Positions 6,767 to 16,400 of a DNA stretch of 31,149 bases are shown here, piece by piece. Source of the stretch: a virus. Below the pieces are notes generated by a model that was given only the letters and a program-made list of their open reading frames with translations, searched no databases and was not told where the DNA came from. Position 1 is the stretch's first letter; every line of letters begins with the position of its first letter. The DNA lies in IMG/VR virus record IMGVR_UViG_3300032931_000009, positions 1 through 31,149 of that record. One strand, given 5' to 3'. The translations under genes and the position numbers were made by a program.

Positions 6767-8537
6767 TCACGCAGAGAACCTAGGATGGGAACTAGATGTA
6801 GACTTCCCAGCTTGGGGTAACTCACCCGAATACGTAAAGACAATATCAGGAGGATATTTATTAAAAGGCGAGAAGCCTATCAACGCGTACCATAGAGTAG
6901 CAAACTCTGTGGCCGACAGACTTGGTAAGCCAGAAATGGCAGACAAGTTCTTCCAATATATTTGGAATGGATGGTTAAACTTAGCCACACCTGTGCTATC
7001 TAATACAGGCACCGATCGTGGTCTACCCATCTCTTGCTATGGCATTGATATCGCTGACTCAGTGTTTGATATTGGTACTAAGAACTTAGAGATGATGCTA
7101 CTTGCCAAGCATGGGGGTGGTGTAGGAGTAGGCTTTAATCGCATACGCCCTGCAGGATCAAAGATAGCTAAGAACGGAACATCAGATGGTGTTATCCCAT
7201 TCACTAAAATCTTTGACTCCACTATTCTTGCTACATCACAAGGCAATGTTCGTCGTGGTGCGGCATCTAGTAACATTAACATTGAGCACAAAGACTTTGA
7301 GGATTGGTTGGAGATTCGTGAGCCTAAGGGTGATGTGAACCGCCAATGTATGAACCTACACCAATGTGCTGTGGTAGGTGATAAGTTTATGCGTAAGCTA
7401 GAAGATGGTGATGTAGATGCTCGACGCAAGTGGGGTAAGTTACTACAGAAGCGTAAGGCTACTGGTGAGCCATACATTTTATTTAAAGGTAATGTCAATA
7501 AGCAAAACCCTGAGGCATACAAGAAGAATAGTTTGAAAGTCTACATGACCAATATCTGCTCTGAGATTGTATTGCACACGGATGAGAACCATAGCTTTGT
7601 TTGTTGCCTGTCATCTGTCAACTTAGCTAGGTACGACGAGTGGAAGGACACAGACTTAATCTATATCGCTACTTGGTTCTTAGATGGCGTGCTTGAAGAG
7701 TTTATTCAGAAGGCCAAGAACATGAAAGGCTTTGAAAATGTTGTTCGCTTTGCTGAGAAAGGTCGTGCTATTGGACTAGGTGTTCTAGGGTGGCATACAT
7801 ATTTACAACAGAAAGGTATCCCATTCGAAGGATTGCTTGCTCAGTTTGAGACACGTAAGATATTCTCTCAGATTAAGATTGAGTCTGAGCGTGCATCTCG
7901 TGACATGGCTGAGGAATATGGTGAGCCATTATGGTGCGTGGAGACAGGCATGCGTAACACCCACCTTCGTGCCATTGCACCAACGGTGTCTAACTCTAAG
8001 TTAAGTGGTAACGTGTCAGCTGGTGTTGAGCCATGGGCGGCCAATGTATTTACAGACCAATCAGCAAAGGGTACATTCATTCGCAAGAACAAAGAACTTG
8101 AGAAGGTGCTAAAGAAGATTGGCATTAATACTAAAGAAACTTGGGACCAAATCCTAGCTGATGGTGGGTCAATTCAAGATATTCCTGAACTTGATAATTG
8201 GTATTACCATGACGGTAAGGTTAAGCATACTAATGATGTTTATGATTACCCAGATAGCATGCTAACTCCAGTTAAAGATGTATTTAAAACATTCAAGGAG
8301 ATAAACCAATTAGAATTAATTAAGCAAGCAGGTATTCGTCAGCAGTACATTGACCAATCTGTTTCATTGAACCTCGCATTCCCCTCTCAGGCTACGCCTA
8401 AGTGGATAAACCAGGTGCACATGGAGGCATGGAGACAACGCATTAAGACATTGTACTACATGCGTACAGAATCTGTATTGCGTGCTGACATTGCTACACG
8501 AGCAACTGATCCAGACTGCGTTTCATGTGACGGATAA
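6759..8537 (+). CDS. nrdA: Class I ribonucleotide reductase, large (alpha) subunit
   Basis: Catalytic subunit that reduces ribonucleotides for phage DNA synthesis. Active-site residues are present: C93 in LPISCYGI, N265-C267-E269 in TNICSEI, C282 in VCCLSSVNL (with C93 the redox pair), the radical-transfer tyrosines in LYYMRTES near 568, and a C-terminal C587-x-x-C590 for re-reduction. At 592 aa it is shorter than E. coli NrdA (761). Recognisable sequence starts at the 10-helix barrel region (YLLKGEKPINAYHRVANSVA), so the N-terminal ATP-cone that mediates dATP shut-off is absent. Loss of that brake is common in phage enzymes. It overlaps the 45-aa gene by 8 bases and ends the first forward transcription block before a terminator. 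Confidence 0.95.
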   Translation: MINHAENLGWELDVDFPAWGNSPEYVKTISGGYLLKGEKPINAYHRVANSVADRLGKPEMADKFFQYIWNGWLNLATPVLSNTGTDRGLPISCYGIDIADSVFDIGTKNLEMMLLAKHGGGVGVGFNRIRPAGSKIAKNGTSDGVIPFTKIFDSTILATSQGNVRRGAASSNINIEHKDFEDWLEIREPKGDVNRQCMNLHQCAVVGDKFMRKLEDGDVDARRKWGKLLQKRKATGEPYILFKGNVNKQNPEAYKKNSLKVYMTNICSEIVLHTDENHSFVCCLSSVNLARYDEWKDTDLIYIATWFLDGVLEEFIQKAKNMKGFENVVRFAEKGRAIGLGVLGWHTYLQQKGIPFEGLLAQFETRKIFSQIKIESERASRDMAEEYGEPLWCVETGMRNTHLRAIAPTVSNSKLSGNVSAGVEPWAANVFTDQSAKGTFIRKNKELEKVLKKIGINTKETWDQILADGGSIQDIPELDNWYYHDGKVKHTNDVYDYPDSMLTPVKDVFKTFKEINQLELIKQAGIRQQYIDQSVSLNLAFPSQATPKWINQVHMEAWRQRIKTLYYMRTESVLRADIATRATDPDCVSCDG

Positions 8538-8615
8538 AGTTTTTTCAGAAAAATATACAAGTAATTAGATATTTAACTAAATTTACAAAGGTTAAAGTGA
8601 TAATTTTTTGAAGGG

Positions 8616-8652
8616 GGAAGTGTTTATCGTTTTACACTTCCTCTTTTTTTTT
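8616..8652 (+). terminator. Rho-independent terminator after nrdA
   Basis: Stem GGAAGTGT (8616-8623) and ACACTTCC (8634-8641) with a 10-base loop, followed by TC and nine T residues (8644-8652). It lies 78 bases after the nrdA stop. The ATG of the next gene is only four bases after the T-run, so downstream genes rely on read-through or on a promoter upstream of or within this hairpin. The 78 bases between the nrdA stop and the stem hold a TTTAACTAAA element (8572-8581) and nothing else I recognise. Confidence 0.85.
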
Positions 8653-8656
8653 GTTT

Positions 8657-8857
8657 ATGAAAGAACATATTGACTATACAAATACAACAATTCGCTTCAT
8701 CAATAAGATGACAGACGAGATATATGAAGCCCTTATCGACAAGGAGTACGAAGATCTTCAGGATTCAATTTATATTTTAATCGAAAAATTAAATCAACTA
8801 CGTGATGAAACCTTACCTAGAATACGCACTCGAATTACACCAGCAAGGAGACCTTAA
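8657..8857 (+). CDS. Small helical hypothetical protein
   Basis: A 66-aa protein from ATG 8657; an in-frame TTG at 8651 lies inside the terminator T-run and is unlikely to be used. It is predicted to be almost all helix (FINKMTDEIYEALIDKEYEDL, then YILIEKLNQLRDETL), perhaps a short helical hairpin or coiled coil, with a basic tail RIRTRITPARRP. The last 53 bases overlap the metallophosphoesterase gene, and the basic tail is encoded there. No family is recognised. A structural or adaptor role is only a guess. Confidence 0.6.
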   Translation: MKEHIDYTNTTIRFINKMTDEIYEALIDKEYEDLQDSIYILIEKLNQLRDETLPRIRTRITPARRP

Positions 8858-9935
8858 CAAAGCAGATATTGCTAAGAAGGTTCAAGAACATTATGGAATG
8901 GAAGACAGAAATGTCGAGACATTACGCAAAAGAATATCCGCACACATTTTAAAAGTTGAGCACCGCAGTTTAAATAGTGAGTGTGAAGAGCAGGGAGCCC
9001 CAACCGGGGAAGTGACGCATTACTGGTTAAAGACTGACAAGCACTCTATATTTGTTAAGGTTGACAAGAAAGACCCAGTAGAGGCTTACCATGACATGCG
9101 ATCAGATATCGTGGCTGAGATGCAAAAGCACGCACCGGTATATCCTAAGTTAGATCGCAGTAATATTATTGATGGCCACCTTCTTGTGGTTGACCCAGCT
9201 GACATCCACATTGGTAAGTTAGCCTCCTCGTTTGAAACAGGAGATGATTACAATAATCAGATTGCTGTTCAGCGTGTACTTGATGGTGTACGTGGAATTA
9301 TCCAAAAAGCATCAGGCTTTAACATCGACAAGATTCTTTTTGTTGGTGGCAATGACATCCTTCACATAGACACGCCAAAGCGTACGACTACGGCAGGTAC
9401 TCCACAAGATACAGATGGAATGTGGTACGATAACTTTAGAATCGCTAAGAAGCTATATATCGAGGTCATCGAGATGTTGATTGGTATTGCTGACGTTCAC
9501 TTTGTGTTCAATCCATCTAACCACGACTATACCAACGGATTCTTTTTAGCAGATGCTATTGAGTCTTGGTTTCATAATAACTCAAACATTACATTCGACT
9601 GTTCTATCGCACATAGAAAGTATACAAAATACGGAAATAATTTAATTGGGACTACGCATGGCGATGGTGCAAAGGCCCAAGATTTACCTTTATTAATGGC
9701 TCATGAAGCAAGCAAAGAGTGGGCAGACTCTAAACACCGTTATGTATATACTCACCACGTGCACCACAAGTCTTCTAAGGATTACATGGGCGTTTGCGTC
9801 GAGTCTCTCCGATCTCCCAGTGGTACCGATTCATGGCACCATAGAAATGGCTATGCCCATAGCCCTAAGGCGGTTGAAGGTTTTATTCATCACAAAAATA
9901 ATGGTCAGGTAGCTAGATTAGTACATATATTTTGA
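8805..9935 (+). CDS. Calcineurin-like metallophosphoesterase, possible DNA-processing enzyme
   Basis: A 376-aa two-metal phosphoesterase with motifs in the expected order: D133-x-H135 in PADIHIGK, GGND at 181-184, NPSNHD at 236-241, H285-G-D287 in TTHGDGAK, and the histidine cluster THHVHH at 316-321. These are the metal ligands of the calcineurin/Mre11/SbcD fold. The first about 50 residues (LNKADIAKKVQEHYGMEDRNVETLRKRI) look like a helix-turn-helix, suggesting DNA contact. I chose ATG 8805 over the adjacent GTG at 8802. Phage homologues are often labelled DNA repair exonuclease, but no SbcC-like partner is present in the window, so nuclease activity is inferred. Stop overlaps the next start. 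Confidence 0.82.
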   Translation: MKPYLEYALELHQQGDLNKADIAKKVQEHYGMEDRNVETLRKRISAHILKVEHRSLNSECEEQGAPTGEVTHYWLKTDKHSIFVKVDKKDPVEAYHDMRSDIVAEMQKHAPVYPKLDRSNIIDGHLLVVDPADIHIGKLASSFETGDDYNNQIAVQRVLDGVRGIIQKASGFNIDKILFVGGNDILHIDTPKRTTTAGTPQDTDGMWYDNFRIAKKLYIEVIEMLIGIADVHFVFNPSNHDYTNGFFLADAIESWFHNNSNITFDCSIAHRKYTKYGNNLIGTTHGDGAKAQDLPLLMAHEASKEWADSKHRYVYTHHVHHKSSKDYMGVCVESLRSPSGTDSWHHRNGYAHSPKAVEGFIHHKNNGQVARLVHIF

Positions 9936-10342
9936 AAAAGACTTGCACTAAATGTTTAGAGGAAAAGCCACTAGATGCTTTTCATAAAAGAGTTAATAGA
10001 CCTTGTGGTTATAAATCTAGGTGTATAGAATGTATTAAAAAATACAAAAACCCACACCTCACAAAAGAGAGAATGCGAAAATATGATTTAAAAAAATCAT
10101 ACAATATAACCATTGAGCAATATGACGAAATGCTTAAAAAGCAAAGCAATTGCTGTGGCATATGTAAAAAGCATATTTCTGAAATACTTGTCACTAGAAA
10201 ATCAAATTTATGTGTAGATCATGACCACAAAAACGGGAAGGTAAGAGGTTTATTGTGTGATAATTGTAATAGAGGTATCGGCTTACTTTGTGATGACATT
10301 GACATATTAATAAATGCAATAGAATACTTATCACACAACTAG
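9932..10342 (+). CDS. Endonuclease VII / HNH-family nuclease
   Basis: A 136-aa protein with two metal-binding parts. The N-terminus has a zinc-ribbon-like C5-x-x-C8 and C31-x-x-C34. The C-terminus is the endonuclease VII core: C75-x-x-C78, VDHDH at 95-99, and C109-x-x-C112 followed by N113, matching the zinc site and catalytic His/Asn of T4 gp49. The family includes Holliday junction resolvases and free-standing homing endonucleases. It begins with TTG, overlapping the previous stop as TTGA, and it ends the forward block. It could resolve replication intermediates before packaging, or be a selfish insertion; the sequence does not decide this. Confidence 0.85.
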   Translation: MKKTCTKCLEEKPLDAFHKRVNRPCGYKSRCIECIKKYKNPHLTKERMRKYDLKKSYNITIEQYDEMLKKQSNCCGICKKHISEILVTRKSNLCVDHDHKNGKVRGLLCDNCNRGIGLLCDDIDILINAIEYLSHN

Positions 10343-10393
10343 TTAATATATTTTAGTAATTTTAAGTTTGAATTGCGTATAAGGTGAATAATT

Positions 10394-10420
10394 AAAAAGG
10401 GGGCTATTGGCCCCCATTTT
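10394..10420. terminator. Bidirectional terminator between converging gene blocks
   Basis: Stem GGGGGC (10399-10404) and GCCCCC (10410-10415) with a five-base loop TATTG. It is preceded by AAAAA and followed by ATTTT, so a U-run forms in either direction. It sits between the stop of the forward endonuclease gene and the stop of the reverse giant gene at 10423. The remaining 51 bases after 10342 hold nothing recognisable. Confidence 0.88.
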
Positions 10421-10422
10421 TA

Positions 10423-13400
10423 TTACTTAGCGAAGTATAATCTTTCCTTCTTTCTTTGAGCTGCTCTAGCCTTAGCATTCTTAATATATTGCTTTGCTAA
10501 TTTATTAGCTATCTCACCTGTCTGTCTAAGACCTATACCAAACACACTAGTTGTTTGACCTTTAACCCATGGGGTTAAATTATCTTTCTCTTCTTGAGTT
10601 AACTTAAGTATAGTTCCATCTTTATCCTTATACACATCATTTAACAGCATGGTATTAGCTGTGACATTAGAGATGTTCCCTGCAGGTACACCTGCTAATC
10701 CTCCTACAAGATTAAGATATGCTTCAGCATCACTATTAGAATCTTTCTCGTAAAATAAGAATTTATTTTCAGGAACTGCCCTTTTTGTTTTAGCAAAGTA
10801 AAGTTTCTCTTCAGGCAATTTTTCTTTAATTTCTTTTCCTCCTAATAAATAATTGGTAGCATAAATTAAAAGCTCATCACCTGCTCCTGGTATTGGAGAC
10901 ATCATATCTGTGTATCCTCTAGTTATAGCACTATTAGTTTTATTATCTCTTCTTTTCTTTTTGTCTTCTTCCGATTCTTTAACACCATATAGTTCAAATA
11001 ACTTATCATATACATAATTCATAATTGAACCAGATATTTGTGAATAGATATATGCTTCACCAGAAATTCTTAATAAATCTTTTCCGGCTTCTGCTTTATC
11101 AGATAAACTACTATTTAAACTTCCAATAATAAGTAGGTCTTTATTTATTTGAGCTTTCATATTAATGCTAAAACTAGCAAAAGCAAAAATAGTATTACGC
11201 AATAATTTATTAGAAGCTTTTTTACTAGCAAACATTTCACCTAATGTTTCTTGAACACTTGAGTTTAAAGTTTGATTTACTTTTGATTCAGCAAAGTCTG
11301 CTGCCTCTTTGTTTAATGGCTTACTCCAATCTATATCATTGGTAGGTAATCCCATCTTTCTTAATTTATACACATAATAAGAAGCCCATGCACCTCTAGC
11401 TGCAATAACATCTGGCTTAGATAATAAGAATTTTAATTGTGCATCATTAAGGCCCCTTAAAGCTTCAAAGAATTTTTTAGCACCACTTTCTGCCGCAGAT
11501 GTTAAAATTGTATCTGATGCACCTAAAGATGCTACAGAGTCTAGTCCACGTAATGAAATACCATACCCTGAATTATTTATGGCTTTATTAAAGCTTGGGC
11601 TCGTTACATACCCAAATCCTTTAGCAAAACTAGGTACCTGACCAACAAGTAAGCTAGGTAACTCCTCCACTGTATTAATTATTGTTCCTATGAAAACTGG
11701 AATAGTTTGTTGAATAGGAGCAAGTGCAGATGTTAATGCAGCTGATCTAGCTACACTAGCAAAATAAGTCATGGTATCGTTAGCACTTTTCCATTCTGCT
11801 GCAGAATCATCATACTCTCTATCTCTCAATAGATTAACCATAGTATAAATTTTTTCTTTAGCAAATGTTCTATTTTCTACATCCGGGAACATCTCATTAA
11901 ATCCTTTTGAGTTAATGAATCCCATTAAATGTTGAACAGATGATGCTGTTAATAAATCAAGCATAGTTTTACGCAACTTCGTAGCATTATTAATATCAAA
12001 ATCATAATCTTTTACATAAGTTGTTTCTTTTATATCACCTTCTCCTTGGCTAGGAAGTTTCTTTTTATTCTGTCTATCCATCATTGTGGATACAGGAGAC
12101 TGATTGATAAAATTAAATGCCATCTTATATGTATTCATAGCATTTAAATCTTGGGTTGTTTCATAAGGAACAATCTTCTCCCACCCTTCCGGTGTATAGA
12201 AGTCTTCTTTATTAATCTTCTTATTATAAATGGTAGATGCTATGGTAGCAAATAAGTCATAAGACTCAGCCCATTTACCAACCCAAAATTCAGCACCCTG
12301 CTTATTTACTGGATCAACTAATTTACCAACCTCTTCTGCATTTTTAGCGTCTTTGATTTTTTCGTAAACTTGCTCGTACAATTTAGCCTTTTCAATAAGT
12401 CTTTTATCTCCACTCTTTTTATTTGTTTCAATGGTTTGTTTTAATAAATCCATTTTATCATTAAAATCGTCTTGTACCTCTTTGGGTGTTCCGATAACGG
12501 ATCTTAATAAATCAGCATAGATACCTCTTTCATATACATTCAGTGCATTCATAAACTTCTTGCCATTGGCTTTCATTTTGCCAAAACTTGCAACATAGTC
12601 CTTGGATATATTGTTGACCATTTTGATAGCCTTAGAGTGCATATTAATTATGTCATACAATTTGGATGCAGTCATAAATGTTCTAGCCTTATCATCGCTC
12701 TTAAAGTAACCAGCAAGAAGTGTTTCTATTGGATCAAGTCTTTTATTAATAAATTTTCTAATAGCAGGAATTCTTCCTAAAACAGTTAATATAGCCCGCT
12801 TAAAGTTTCCTTTACCGCCTAATCTCTTTCCAGTTATATTTCCTTCTAATGTGCCAGCATAAGAATTATAAATAGCTCCCATCTTATTAACATACTCGTT
12901 AACGATTAAGTTATTGACAGCATCAAGTGATTGGTATAATTGGTCTGTAGATAATTTATCTAAGTCCATCTCCAAGAAATTCTTGACAAGTTGTTTAACT
13001 TCAGGGCTAAATGTAACTGTCTCACCAGTTAATGGGTGTTTACCAGATAACATTTTAGCTGCTACTTCAGCTGCATTCTTAAATTCTAATTTAATTAACT
13101 CACGAGTGGCTTCAATAACTTCTTCAGCTCCTTCAACAGGTTCTCCCTTTTCAATAGCCGCAATAATTTCTTTGATTTCTTTTAAAGAAATGTCTGCACT
13201 AATTACACCAAGATCAACTAAGTTATTATAATTATCAAGAAGCATGCCTTTCATTGCCTCCATTTGACGTTCAGACTCTCTGTTAATATACTCAAGTCTT
13301 TCGTTAATGTCAGTTGCTTGACGGAAGTTGGCACCACCTTTAGGGGTTACTCTAGGCGTCTTGATAGCATCATAGAACTGTTGAGCATTCTCCATATACT

Positions 13401-16400
13401 CATCAATATCTTCCACCATAGATGGAGAAAGTCTTGCGAACTCAAGTGCTGCTTGTTTAACGTCATCAATAAGATTTTTGTTACCAGCAAGTCTTCTTAT
13501 TTGTTCTCTAATGGCAACTGCTTTAGACAATGTCTCTGCATATATTGCGTTCTTAATTATCTTCTCAGCTTTGTCAAAGAATCTAGCTCTAGTAATTGGG
13601 TTAGTCATATCTTCCTTTAACCCACTTAATAAAGAATTCATTTGAGCGGAAGTCAATATGCCTTTGGCACCTAGTCTCTTGACAGCGTCAATCATTGAGT
13701 TTACCGCTTCTTTAGCACTAACTGCACCACCTTCTGCTGACTCTTCTCTAGCACCTAACTTTTCTTTTAAAACCTCCATCTCATCTACTAACTCTTGAGT
13801 AGACTCAATACCTAACACCTGTTGTGCACTTGGTGCAGCAGGTCTTGGAACGCCAGCTTTCTTATTGATCTCATCAGTAATGGCTTGACGCTCTTGCTCA
13901 CTCATGGTCTTATACCTCTTTAATCTCTTAAGGGCTTTTACGCCTTCTACAGCAATTAAATCAGTAGTCATTCCTTCTTTCAATGCCTTAACCATTGAGC
14001 TTAAGATAGAAGCAGGAAGCATTACTTTCTTTTCTTGTTTTGCTTTTTCTTCTGCTGCTTTCTTTTTGTTCTCAGCTTTGTTAAGTCGATCACTAAGGCT
14101 GTTAGCAATACGAGTGGCTCTAGCCTCAGTCATAGGAATAATACCTATGATATCTTGAGGGGTCAATTCTTTTTCACTCTCACGCCATTTTGCAACAAAA
14201 TCCTTGATGCGTTGGTTGGTAGCTTTAAAACGCTGACCTTCTAATACAGACTTAACAACATCTAACAAATAATTATCATTAACTTCTGATTCAGATAACA
14301 TTGCATCATAAATATCACGCATTTTATCATTAAGCTCAATATCAATTTCAGAATCTACAATTCCATTGTAAATATCAAGAAGCCATTCTTTAAATTGATC
14401 AAATATTTCCTTTAATGCATTGCTTGGAGCTTTGCCGTCTGATAAATATTTTTCAAATCCACGAGCAAATTTCTCGCTAGTTTCTCTATTCCATTCTTTT
14501 TGTCCAGTCCAACTTAATATATTTGCTTTTTCTTTGTCTGTCAAATAATTTTCATACACGTGAGCAAGCTCATGTAAAGGCGTAGATACATTTGGATTAG
14601 ATAACGCATAAATAATAGCCTTTCCATCTTTACCAATTTGCATAGCACCTTGTACTCCTCCTGCAGATTCTTGGAATAAACCATTTACTTGCGGAACCCT
14701 TATCATGCGAATCCCGTCATTGTATTTTTCAGCATATGCGATGGCTTCTTCTTTTGAATCAAATTCAAAATCATCCATGTATTCTGGGTCAATAACAAAA
14801 CCGCTTTTCATGTAAAAATTAACAAGGTCTCTTATACCTAACTTATCCGTCCAATCACCGAAAGGTTGAGCAAATAATGTTAATTCAACACCATTTTTAT
14901 CTGCTATACTAGCAATATCTTTCATTACTTGAGTAGCAACCCCTTTACCTTTATCAATTGAGATAAGAGTTTGTAATTCTAGTTCATTTTCTTTTTTATT
15001 AAATGTTGAAAATTGAAGTACAGCACCATTGCCATAATTTAATTTATCAGGAAATAACATATTCCACTCCAATGATCTAAGTTTGCTTAATTCATTTAAG
15101 AATTTTTCAAGTGTTGGGTTCTTAGACCATTTGTTTTTCTCTTGTTCAGCTGGTTTTTCTGCAGAAGGATTTTCTGGTACAGGTGCCTCTTTAGCTAATT
15201 TATCAACTTGTTCCTTTTGCTGTTTTTCTTTTTTTACTATTTCTTCTTTAGCTTTTGGATTTTTAAGTTTTTCAATTCTTCTTCTATACTTATTGTTCTC
15301 ACTTTTAAGTTTAGCAATTTGCTCCTTAAATGTTTTTATCCAATCTTTAGATGTATCTACTTCATTTTTATATTCATCTTTTAATTCTTGAATAGCTTCT
15401 TTTTTATCAGAAGATGACATTGAAGATGCTTTTACTTTCTCAACTTCTTGATCTAAACGCTCCTTAGCTTCTTTGATATTTTCTAGTGACCCAGCGATAT
15501 CATTTATTTCTAATTCTTCAATTGCTTGATCATTCCAAGAGATATCATCTTCTAAACTTTCTACAGTATCCTTTCTTTGATACAAAAGAGTATTACCATT
15601 TTCATCAATGACTGGTCGGCCAGGTTGAACAGCTACATTAAACTGAGAAATATCTCCTTTCTGAAAATCTATTGACTTATATACCTGTTCTTTTGTTTTA
15701 CCAGAACGCTTGGCAATAGTACCAACAACTCTATCTATAGCAATAGCAGATGCAAGTGCTTGAACATTATTTAATCCAAATACCTTCTTGTTAACCTTGA
15801 ACATACTCCAAACACCTGTAACAGGAACGCCTGATTTTTTAGCAGCTTGTTCAACTTCTGGAGTTGGCTTATCACCTAATTCATCTAATTGACCTTCTTC
15901 AGTAGGTTTTACCTCTTCAGTTTTTGTTTCTTGTGTAGGTGCTACTTCTTCTAATGCTGCTATTTCTGCATCATATTTCTCATTAATTCTATTTTCTTGT
16001 TTAGAAGGAGCTACTTCAATTTCTTCAATTTTAGTAGGTTCAGTAATATAATTTTCAACTGGCACAGAACCATCATATACTTCTAATGTACCAGTTCTTT
16101 TATTGTCTTCATTTGCTGAATCTAATCTTTTTTTGCCATTTTTTAAAGTATGAACTAAAAATCTACGACCTTCACCATCTTCATATACTTCTGTTTTTAC
16201 AATTAAATTATTAGCATATTGATCAAGCTCCTCCTTTCTTCTTCTCTCTATTTCTTCCCTTTGACTTTCTTGGGTAGGGACTTGAGGTTCTGCTTGGGGT
16301 TCTCCTTCCGCCATTTGGACGCGACCTCCGGCTTCTGGCTGTACAGGTACTTCACTTGTTGTTTGCTCTTGAACGGCATTTTGTGGTAGTTTAGATAGTT

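Noticed and set aside
7037-7522. Long reverse-strand open frame of 161 codons inside nrdA
   Set aside because: It lies wholly antisense to a gene with clear catalytic motifs and has a low-complexity Pro/Ser composition typical of a shadow frame.
13264-13620. Forward open frame of 118 codons inside the giant gene
   Set aside because: Antisense shadow; the reverse frame is continuous across it.
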